DNA of 6,003 nt from JBEKVE01 sp049514335 (GTDB lineage Bacteria > Actinomycetota > Acidimicrobiia > Acidimicrobiales > UBA8190). The stretch is from NCBI GenBank assembly GCA_049514335.1, contig JBEKVE010000189.1, positions 1 through 6,003 of the forward strand, in the 5' to 3' direction. Under the pieces are notes generated by a model that ran no database searches, was not told the origin of the DNA, and saw only the letters and a program-made list of their open reading frames with translations. How positions within the stretch are numbered: position 1 is the first letter of the stretch; each line of letters opens with the position of its first letter. This document shows positions 1 to 4,979 of the stretch, in pieces. The translations under genes were made by a program, and so were the position numbers.

Positions 1-276
1 GAGGGCCGGTCCTACCGTGGCCTGTCGGCCGCAGGCTGGGAGCACCAGACCGTCGCCCACAAGGATCGGGTCTACGTGAGCGGAGATGTTCACACGCAGA
101 CCATCGACGGGTTCTGGTCTCTCGTGAAAAGAGGCATCTCGGGCACGCATCACGCGGTCTCCCCGAAGTGGCTCCAGGGGTATCTGAACGAGTACGTCTG
201 GCGGTACAACCACCGCGACGACCGTCGTGCGATGTTTGCCCTACTTCTTCTTCGGGCGGCGAAGCCGACGTTTTGA
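1..276 (+). CDS. IS1595/ISXO2-like transposase, C-terminal part (5' end outside window)
   Basis: The window enters this gene in frame and shows its last 91 residues. The segment HTQTIDGFWSLVKRG (visible residues 31-45), followed by GTHHAVSPKWLQGYLNEY and WRYNHRDD, is the typical C-terminal signature of DDE transposases of the IS1595/ISXO2 group, usually written HTNTIEGFWSLLKRG...GTYHHVSPKHLQRYLDEF...RYNRR. These enzymes cut and join insertion-sequence ends. In the family the acidic or Asn residue seven positions before the conserved Lys belongs to the DDE/DDN-K catalytic set; here that position is Asp36 with Lys43, a conservative but less usual choice. The last residues (MFALLLLRAAKPTF) fit the family's usual MF-x-x-L-L-x-R ending, but the final 36 nt also encode the 3' end of a convergent small gene, so the terminus may be read-through into flanking DNA. 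Whether the gene is intact cannot be told, because its N-terminal two thirds lie outside the window. Confidence 0.88.
   Translation, partial: EGRSYRGLSAAGWEHQTVAHKDRVYVSGDVHTQTIDGFWSLVKRGISGTHHAVSPKWLQGYLNEYVWRYNHRDDRRAMFALLLLRAAKPTF
1..276 (+). mobile_element. Right-hand part of an IS1595-family insertion sequence, outer boundary not visible
   Basis: This is inferred from the transposase fragment. I looked downstream of the stop codon for a terminal inverted repeat and an 8-bp target duplication, but without the left end of the element neither can be recognised. The element may therefore extend past 276. Some IS1595-family elements carry passenger genes, so the small minus-strand gene at 241-411 and possibly the two genes after it could belong to the element; this is conjecture. 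Confidence 0.5.
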
Positions 277-411
277 TGGCTTCGCTGGCGGCAGGGGCTT
301 TCGTGGCTTGGCCACTTTCTCCAAGTCACCGAAGACCTGCTCCCGAGTCGGGATCGGGATTTCGTGACCCTTGGGCGTGTATTGGGTTAGCTCCTGCGGT
401 TCCTCGGCCAT
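241..411 (-). CDS. Small basic protein of 56 residues, function unknown
   Basis: Read on the minus strand, an ATG at 411-409 opens a 56-codon frame ending in TAG at 243-241. It begins MAEEPQELTQ; residues 12-30 read TPKGHEIPIPTREQVFGDL and are followed by EKVAKPRKP. The last ten residues are KRRLRRPKKK, so the protein has an acidic or neutral head and a strongly basic tail. A GGAGG at 419-415, three nt before the ATG, is a good though close ribosome binding site. The TPKG-x-E-I-P-x-P then DL-x-KVAKP pattern looks like a real protein family to me (I recall similar short proteins from high-GC bacteria, from memory only), and the composition is not that of a random antisense frame. It converges on the transposase (36-nt overlap) and its start lies 19 nt from the divergent gene at 431. 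The basic tail could bind nucleic acid; no function can be assigned. Confidence 0.68.
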   Translation of the reverse strand: MAEEPQELTQYTPKGHEIPIPTREQVFGDLEKVAKPRKPLPPAKPSKRRLRRPKKK

Positions 412-430
412 GCGCCTCCAAGGTTAGACG

Positions 431-1243
431 GTGAGAGTCGACTTCTCCGGAGTAAGGGCCAAGCTGCGCCGAGGCGACCACCACTTTTGCGCCCTGCGAG
501 GCGAGGTCAAAGCGTGGATGGAAAGCGAACCCAAGCCGTACGGGTACTTCCTGGCGAATCCAGATGAGGGCGATCCCGAGTGCATACGACGCTTCGTCTG
601 CCTTGATATCCGACAGCCAATCCCCGCCGAGCGATGGGGGATCCTGCTCGGTGACTTCCTCAACTGTTACCGGGCGGCCCTCGACCACGCGGTGTACGCG
701 CTGGCTGTGATGTTCACCAGCAAGGACCCTCCCCCAACGGCGGAAATCGCCGCTTTCCCAATCTGTGACTCCTATGGGGCCTGGGCCGGTCACGGTGTCC
801 AACGGCGGATAAGTGATCTCTCCCCGCTGGCACGCGCAGTCATTCAAGATCACCAGCCGTACCTGCGCGAGCGTGCGGCGCAAGGTGCGGGCCTGTCCTC
901 CCTTCGGACCCTCCGAGCCCTCAACGACTGCGACAAACACAGGCTGCTGCACATCGCCGCCTTGGTTCCCAGTCATTACAACATCACGATGACGCAGGGG
1001 CCAGGCTTCGTTCACAACGTCGGCGTCTTTGGCCCGGTGGAAGACCAAGCACCAGCCTTGATGGTCTGGCTTGCTGGGGTGCCTGAGCCGGGGGGCCTGG
1101 AGATGGAGGTCACAATGACCATGATCATAGGAATCGACAATCCCCAACAGTTCGGGCGCTACTACCGGCTGACCGTCACGGCCGACGCGATCCGCAGGGC
1201 GGTTCGTGCCGTCATCGGGGACCTTGAGCGGCTTGGCCGGTAG
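431..1243 (+). CDS. Uncharacterised protein with RAALDH and DKHR motifs (first of a paralogous pair)
   Basis: A 270-residue protein of a widespread but uncharacterised type, recognised by a helix with R-[AS]-x-LDH (here RAALDH, residues 81-86), a short FPI segment (109-111), QPY (142-144) and LRALNDCDKHR (161-171). The C-terminal third has alternating hydrophobic residues suggesting beta strands, then a last helix (252-270). There is no signal peptide or membrane segment, so it is probably cytoplasmic. The GTG start at 431 is chosen because an in-frame TAG lies at 425-427, AAGG at 420-423 gives a ribosome site seven nt upstream, and residues 11-27 (KLRRGDHHFCALRGEVK) align with residues 12-25 of the next protein; starting at the internal Met30 would lose that match. 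The next gene follows after 9 nt and is a diverged paralogue. The R-x4-H spacing equals that of HEPN ribonucleases, but that link is a guess. No function is assigned. Confidence 0.85.
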   Translation: MRVDFSGVRAKLRRGDHHFCALRGEVKAWMESEPKPYGYFLANPDEGDPECIRRFVCLDIRQPIPAERWGILLGDFLNCYRAALDHAVYALAVMFTSKDPPPTAEIAAFPICDSYGAWAGHGVQRRISDLSPLARAVIQDHQPYLRERAAQGAGLSSLRTLRALNDCDKHRLLHIAALVPSHYNITMTQGPGFVHNVGVFGPVEDQAPALMVWLAGVPEPGGLEMEVTMTMIIGIDNPQQFGRYYRLTVTADAIRRAVRAVIGDLERLGR

Positions 1244-1252
1244 CAGGAAATC

Positions 1253-2083
1253 ATGACGGAGCCCCTCGTCCCCTCCTATCTCAAAAAGCTCGCTCGGGCC
1301 GAAAAGCACCTCGCGGACCTCAAAGCGGAGTTCGGGCGGTTTGCGGACCGACACCCGTACACGCTCGCCATAACGGTCCAGCGCCAGCGAAACCTTTACC
1401 GGCTGGAGTTCACCGAGTCCCCTGAGAACACTGACATTCCGATCATCGCCGCTGACGTGATCTACAACATCCGATCCGGGCTCGACCACCTGGCGGCGGC
1501 CCTGGTTCCTGCCAAGCGGCGTGACAGCACGATGTTCCCCATCTTCTGGCAAGGCGTCTGGAACGACCCCGTCCCAGGGGAGAACGAGCAGCGAGCGAAG
1601 GACCGCAGTCGCTGGGAGTCGTATACCCGAGACATGCGGCCAGAGGCGGTCGCACACCTCAAGCGGATGCAACCTCGCGTGCGAGGGGATAACGAGGAGG
1701 CGGTCAGTTTCCTCCGCGCCATCAATCAGCTCTCGAACACTGATCGACACACGAAGCTGCCCCTCATTGCCACCGCCCTGAAGAACGTCCGCATCACCTG
1801 GTCTGGACCCGATGGGACGCCCAGGCAAGGTCATGACCCACGGACCGACGACCCCGTCGTCGGCGTGAACAATGGCGCAGCAATCGACGGCATCCCCGAC
1901 GATGCAACGAATGTGCAGATCCTTGGTACCCCGGCGATAGTCGTCCGTGTAACTAAGCCAGCGGCGGAACTCGAACTCGTCCCCACCCTGGAGGGGGCGC
2001 TTCCGGTCATCCGGGAGCAGGGAGTCATGCCCCTCCTCCCGTTCGTCCACGTCCCGCCCGCCAATCGGACGGGTCGGGTTTGA
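1253..2083 (+). CDS. Uncharacterised protein with RSGLDH and NTDRH motifs (second of a paralogous pair)
   Basis: A 276-residue protein of the same uncharacterised family as the preceding gene. Shared landmarks in the same order are KLARAEKHLADLKAEF (residues 12-27), VIYNIRSGLDHLAAAL (69-84), FPIF (95-98), MQP (139-141) and LRAINQLSNTDRH (154-166). The family's usual DKHR is DRHTK here. An insert rich in Arg, Glu and Lys lies at about 108-128. The C-terminal part (about 175-255) is predicted to be mostly beta, ending with a Pro-rich tail. No signal peptide or membrane helix is visible. ATG at 1253 is preceded by AGGA at 1245-1248, four nt away. The 9-nt gap to the upstream stop implies co-transcription and perhaps coupled translation. 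The pairing of two diverged paralogues in one operon suggests a hetero-oligomer or a tandem duplication. Third-position codon use is less GC-rich than in the genes to the right, consistent with transfer. Function unknown. Confidence 0.85.
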   Translation: MTEPLVPSYLKKLARAEKHLADLKAEFGRFADRHPYTLAITVQRQRNLYRLEFTESPENTDIPIIAADVIYNIRSGLDHLAAALVPAKRRDSTMFPIFWQGVWNDPVPGENEQRAKDRSRWESYTRDMRPEAVAHLKRMQPRVRGDNEEAVSFLRAINQLSNTDRHTKLPLIATALKNVRITWSGPDGTPRQGHDPRTDDPVVGVNNGAAIDGIPDDATNVQILGTPAIVVRVTKPAAELELVPTLEGALPVIREQGVMPLLPFVHVPPANRTGRV

Positions 2084-2087
2084 GTCG

Positions 2088-2144
2088 CCCCTCACAGGGG
2101 GTCACCCCCCGAAATACCCCCCGCCGATTTGGGCAAATGGGGGG
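2088..2144. repeat. C/G-run hairpin cluster between the paralogue pair and the ArsR fusion gene
   Basis: Immediately after the stop of the upstream gene, several inverted repeats overlap: CCCCT (2088-2092) with AGGGG (2096-2100); GGGGG (2097-2101) with CCCCC (2105-2109); and CCCCCC (2117-2122) with GGGGGG (2139-2144), the last enclosing ATTT (2127-2130) and AAAT (2135-2138) around a GGGC loop. The first two are mutually exclusive because they share GGGG. A 12-nt spacing separates two CCCCCC runs (2105-2110 and 2117-2122). No T-tract follows, so a classical Rho-independent terminator is not shown. It may end transcription of the paralogue pair with another factor's help, or mark the edge of the accessory segment. 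Confidence 0.45.
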
Positions 2145-2195
2145 CCGTCCGGCCTGTCAAGCGACCATAATCTACCAGGGCTTCGGCAGTCATGG

Positions 2196-2222
2196 GATAC
2201 TTACCGTCTAGACTAACGTATC
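2196..2222. promoter_or_regulatory. Putative ArsR-type operator overlapping the promoter
   Basis: An inverted repeat is centred on the perfect 8-bp palindrome GTCTAGAC (2206-2213). Its outer arms are GATAC (2196-2200) and GTATC (2218-2222), with TTAC and TAAC inside them, so the symmetry is good but one base out of register. It ends four nt before the GTG at 2227. TAGACT (2209-2214) fits a TAnnnT -10 box within the palindrome and would place the transcript start about at the start codon, giving a leaderless or nearly leaderless mRNA; this agrees with the absence of a ribosome binding site. ArsR-family repressors commonly bind such sites over their own promoter, so autorepression is the natural inference. 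CATAAT at 2166-2171 is an alternative -10 without a clear -35. Confidence 0.5.
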
Positions 2223-2226
2223 GTCC

Positions 2227-3513
2227 GTGGGTGACCTCGTGGCCGTCCTGGCCGAACCGAACAGGCGCCGTCTCCTGGAGCTCCTGGTGGGGGGCGAGCG
2301 GACGGTCGGCGACCTGGCCACGCATTTCGGGGTTACCCGGTCGGCGGTGTCCCAACACCTGCGGGTCCTGGCCGACGCCGGACTGGTGGAGAGCCGCCGG
2401 GAGGGCCGGTTCCGCCACTACCACCTGATCCCCGAGGGGATGGCCGCCCTGCGGGCCTCCCTCGACGTCTTCTGGAGCAGAGAGCTCGACGAGTTGGCGA
2501 CCGCCACCGCACCGGTCGTTCCGAGGAAAGGAGTGTCCGCCATGGCCCTGGAGAAGTCGGTGGTGGTCCCGTTGGGGCCCGACGACACCTTCGCCCTGCT
2601 GACCGAGCCGGACCGGCTCCGCCGGTGGCAGGTGATTACCGCCCGCATCGACCTCAGGGCGGGCGGTGACTACCGGTGGACCGTGGTCCCCGGGCACAAC
2701 GCGGCGGGCACGGTGCAGGAGGTGGACCCCGGAAAGCGGGTGGTCTTCACGTGGGGATGGCAAGACACGACGGATCTGCCGCCCGGCGCGTCGACGGTCA
2801 CCATCACGCTGGAGCCGGTCGACGGCGGCACGTTGGTCCGCCTCGTGCACGAGGGTCTCACCGATGAGCAGGCCGAGCGCCATGCCGAGGGGTGGGAGCA
2901 CTTCCTCGGCCGCCTGGTCGAAGCAGCCCGGACGGGCGACGCCGGTCCCGACGAGTGGGTGGGGGGCGACTCCTTCGACAGGCTCAGTGCAGCCGAGGCG
3001 TCGCTGGCGGTGTGCCAGGTCGTCCTGCGTCGTCTCGGTCACGGCGACGACACCGCTCCCACGCCGTGTGCAAAGTTCACGGTCGCCGACGTCGTCGACC
3101 ACCTGGTCGGCTCACTCACGCATCTCGGCACCATGGCTGGCATGCCGGAAGGCCCGTTGCCCACCGGCCCGGCCGAGGCCCGGGTGGCGGGCGTCTCGCA
3201 GCGGGCGCTCGAAGCGTGGCGGCTCCGTGGCATCGAGGGAACCGTCCCCTTCGGGTCAGGGGAGATGCCGGCCGCGGTGGCCGCCGACATCCTCTCGCTC
3301 GAGTTGCTCGTTCACGCCTGGGACGTGGCCGAGGCCACCGGTCAGACCATCGAGGTGTCCGACGCCCTGAGCGGCTTCGTCCTTGAGCGCGGGCGCGAGG
3401 TGATCCAACCCGGGGCGCGCGACGGCGACCGTTTCGGCCCTGAGGTCGCGGTCGGTCCCGACGCCGACAACCTGCGGCGCCTGGCGGCGTTCACGGGACG
3501 GCCGGTCACCTAG
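2227..3513 (+). CDS. ArsR-type regulator fused to SRPBCC (AHSA1-like) and TIGR03086/MDMPI-like domains
   Basis: One uninterrupted frame of 428 residues holds three domains. Residues 1-95 are an ArsR winged helix: LAEPNRRRLLELL, then TVGDLATHFGVTRSAVSQHL with recognition helix at about 37-48, then AGLVESRREGRFRHYHL in the wing. It has no cysteine, so it is not a thiol metal sensor. Residues 107-237 are an AHSA1/SRPBCC ligand-binding domain (VVVPLGPDDTFALLTEPDRL, FTWGW, VTITLEPVDGGTLVRLVHEG, GWEHFL). Residues 250-428 match the TIGR03086 group related to mycothiol-dependent maleylpyruvate isomerase; His292 (DHLVG) with Glu359 and His363 (ELLVHAWD) are the likely metal ligands, and the end AAFTGRPVT is typical. 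ArsR genes often precede SRPBCC genes; here they are joined. The GTG start is fixed by an in-frame TAG at 2209-2211; GTG 2239 is an alternative. The ligand is unknown. A small-molecule sensor or detoxification role is inferred. Confidence 0.9.
   Translation: MGDLVAVLAEPNRRRLLELLVGGERTVGDLATHFGVTRSAVSQHLRVLADAGLVESRREGRFRHYHLIPEGMAALRASLDVFWSRELDELATATAPVVPRKGVSAMALEKSVVVPLGPDDTFALLTEPDRLRRWQVITARIDLRAGGDYRWTVVPGHNAAGTVQEVDPGKRVVFTWGWQDTTDLPPGASTVTITLEPVDGGTLVRLVHEGLTDEQAERHAEGWEHFLGRLVEAARTGDAGPDEWVGGDSFDRLSAAEASLAVCQVVLRRLGHGDDTAPTPCAKFTVADVVDHLVGSLTHLGTMAGMPEGPLPTGPAEARVAGVSQRALEAWRLRGIEGTVPFGSGEMPAAVAADILSLELLVHAWDVAEATGQTIEVSDALSGFVLERGREVIQPGARDGDRFGPEVAVGPDADNLRRLAAFTGRPVT
2527..2544 (+). 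promoter_or_regulatory. Strong internal ribosome binding site and start at Met106 of the ArsR fusion
   Basis: Inside the fusion gene, exactly at the linker between the ArsR and SRPBCC domains, AAAGGAG (2527-2533) stands eight nt before an in-frame ATG (2542-2544). This is the best Shine-Dalgarno match in the right half of the window, whereas the gene's own GTG start has none. Translation from here would give a 323-residue SRPBCC-TIGR03086 protein without the DNA-binding domain. It may be a relic of two formerly separate, adjacent genes or a working second start. Confidence 0.55.
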
Positions 3514-3526
3514 CGAGGCCTCCCAC

Positions 3527-3556
3527 GCCCGTCGCCTTCCAGGTGGCGGGTTGTTT
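3527..3556 (+). terminator. Possible Rho-independent terminator after the ArsR fusion gene
   Basis: CGCC (3533-3536) can pair with GGCG (3545-3548), and the stem may be lengthened by upstream CCC (3528-3530) pairing with GG at 3549-3550 across a small bulge. The T-rich TTGTTT (3551-3556) follows directly, a rare T-run in this GC-rich DNA. The position, about 15 nt after the stop codon at 3511-3513, is right for a terminator. The core stem is short, so the call is weak. The rest of the 176-nt gap up to 3689 shows TATCGT (3673-3678) as a possible -10 box, 11 nt before the next ATG, but no clear -35 partner. Confidence 0.33.
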
Positions 3557-3689
3557 CGGGGCGGACAGAGCGAACCCTTCCTCGCGCCAGCCGGTTGACC
3601 GCGGACCGACGCCCCGGGAGGGACGCGGCGGCCTCGGACCTGGGGGTTCTTCCCGGGATGGATTTCACCCAATATCGTTGCTGTTCGTC

Positions 3690-4979
3690 ATGCCCGAAGC
3701 CAGACAGGCCGCAGGAACTGTCGTATCGCGCCGTCACAGACGCACGAGACGCACCCTCGGCACCGCAGTCGCCGCGCTCGTCGCCCTCCCCACCCTTGTG
3801 GCCGTGGCCACGATCACCACGTCGTTGGCCCCCACGCCGGCGGCGGCGGACGTCAACTCGGACAAGGCCCAGGTCGCCCAACTGGGCTCGCGCATCGCGC
3901 AGGACGGAGCGCTCGTCCAGCAGCTCGTCGCCAGCCAGAACCAGGCCGAGGCGAAGGTGGCATCGCTCGGAGCGCAGCTGGACGTGGCGCAGGCGCACGT
4001 CGCCGCCGATCGCCAGTCCGAGGCCAGGGCGATGGCGGTGCTGCGCACCCTCGCCCTCAACAGCTACATGAACGGGGCCGAGGACAACTCGGCGCTGGCG
4101 CTCTTCGACACCGGCAACATCACCTCGCTGGCAGCCGAGCAGCAGTACTCGCAAGATGCCGACGAGGGACTGCACAGCGCCATCGATGCCGTCGAGATCG
4201 ACCAGGAGCGGACCCAGACGGCGGAGACGCAATTGCGCTCGGCTCAGGCGCAGGCCGAGGCGAGCGTGCAGCAGCTCGCCGGCGCGCAGAAAGCCGCCCA
4301 GGGGGCACTCCAGCGCGACGACACGCTGCTGAGCCAGGCGCAGGGCAATCTGCAGGGGGCTCTCGCTGCTGCGGCTGCGCTACGCGCCAAGGAGGAACAG
4401 GAAGAAGAAGAGGCCATGGCGGCCAAGGCGGCGGCTGCCGCTGCTGCCGCGGCGGCGTCGCACCCCGTGGCCGTGTCGTTCAACCCGTCCCCCGGTTCGT
4501 ACGCCGATCCGCTACGGGCCATCAACGCGCTCTCCCCCGAGCGGGTGGACCAGGGGGTCGACTACAGCGGCTACGGGTTCATCTACGCGGTGGGTGACGG
4601 GACCATCATGAGCACCGGAAACTCGGGCTGGCCGGGCGGGACTTTCATCTGTTACCGGTTGTCGGACGGGCCGGCGGGCGGCCTCGCCGTCTATGCCGGC
4701 GAGGACATCGACCCGACCGTGAGCGTGGGCCAGTCCGTGACAGCCGGCTCCGTCCTCGGGACCATGTACGAGGGCCCGGACGGCATCGAGACGGGTTGGG
4801 CCGACCCATCGTGCGACGGTGTGAGCATGGCCAACGACGCCAACCAGTTCTCGGGTGCGAACTCGACCGCCTTCGGGGCCAACTTCTCCGAGCTCCTGGC
4901 GTCACTCGGAGCCCCCCCGGGTGTGATGCAGAACGAGCCACCGACCGGCAGCCTGCCCTCCGGATGGCCGTCGTGGTGA
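3690..4979 (+). CDS. Secreted coiled-coil protein with degenerate M23 (LytM-like) C-terminal domain
   Basis: A 429-residue exported protein. Residues 1-53 form a signal peptide: a basic n-region (SRRHRRTRRT, 13-22), a hydrophobic stretch (about 23-45) and APTPAAA before Asp54 as the likely cleavage site. Residues 56-235 are a long Ala/Gln-rich coiled coil of the kind found in cell-wall hydrolase partners such as EnvC or the RipA N-terminus. An acidic stretch (EEQEEEEA, 235-242) and a poly-Ala run (247-256) form a linker. Residues 265-405 resemble the M23/LytM fold (VDQGVDYSG, IYAVGDGTI, SVGQSVTAGSVLG, GIETGWA). The M23 zinc motif HxGxD reads DQGVD (287-291), and the usual HL of the HxH region is GE (337-338), so it should not be an active endopeptidase. 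Cys321 and Cys375 could form a disulfide. A structural or regulatory cell-wall role is inferred. ATG 3690 is preferred because the longer in-frame extension to 3543 would bury the signal peptide; there is no clear ribosome site. Confidence 0.85.
   Translation: MPEARQAAGTVVSRRHRRTRRTLGTAVAALVALPTLVAVATITTSLAPTPAAADVNSDKAQVAQLGSRIAQDGALVQQLVASQNQAEAKVASLGAQLDVAQAHVAADRQSEARAMAVLRTLALNSYMNGAEDNSALALFDTGNITSLAAEQQYSQDADEGLHSAIDAVEIDQERTQTAETQLRSAQAQAEASVQQLAGAQKAAQGALQRDDTLLSQAQGNLQGALAAAAALRAKEEQEEEEAMAAKAAAAAAAAAASHPVAVSFNPSPGSYADPLRAINALSPERVDQGVDYSGYGFIYAVGDGTIMSTGNSGWPGGTFICYRLSDGPAGGLAVYAGEDIDPTVSVGQSVTAGSVLGTMYEGPDGIETGWADPSCDGVSMANDANQFSGANSTAFGANFSELLASLGAPPGVMQNEPPTGSLPSGWPSW

Noticed and set aside
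168..434. A plus-strand frame overlapping the transposase end and the small minus gene
   Set aside because: It has no family pattern and its start lies inside the transposase in another frame; the minus-strand reading of 241-411 is better supported.
326..2095. A 589-codon open frame on the minus strand across both paralogue genes
   Set aside because: Both plus-strand genes are in the same frame, so one antisense phase stays open through both by GC-rich codon bias. The product has no recognisable pattern, and the plus-strand genes share motifs with each other that prove coding there.
2092..3102. A 336-codon minus-strand frame opposite the ArsR fusion gene
   Set aside because: The plus strand encodes clear ArsR, SRPBCC and TIGR03086 motifs; the antisense product is a low-pattern Gly/Arg/Pro/Val-rich shadow.
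3514..3689. A c-di-AMP (ydaO-type) riboswitch ahead of the secreted cell-wall protein
   Set aside because: Such riboswitches often precede actinobacterial cell-wall genes, and GAACCC and TTGACC occur here, but I could not lay out the conserved pseudo-symmetric core on the plus strand. A covariance-model scan with Rfam RF00379 would settle it.
3543..3689. N-terminal 49-codon extension of the secreted protein
   Set aside because: The extension is Gly/Arg/Pro-rich and would put the signal peptide at an internal position; ATG 3690 gives a normal signal peptide.
4418..4460. Imperfect GCn/poly-Ala repeat as a microsatellite or CRISPR-like array
   Set aside because: It is an Ala-rich linker with mixed Ala codons inside a coding region, not a DNA-level repeat array.
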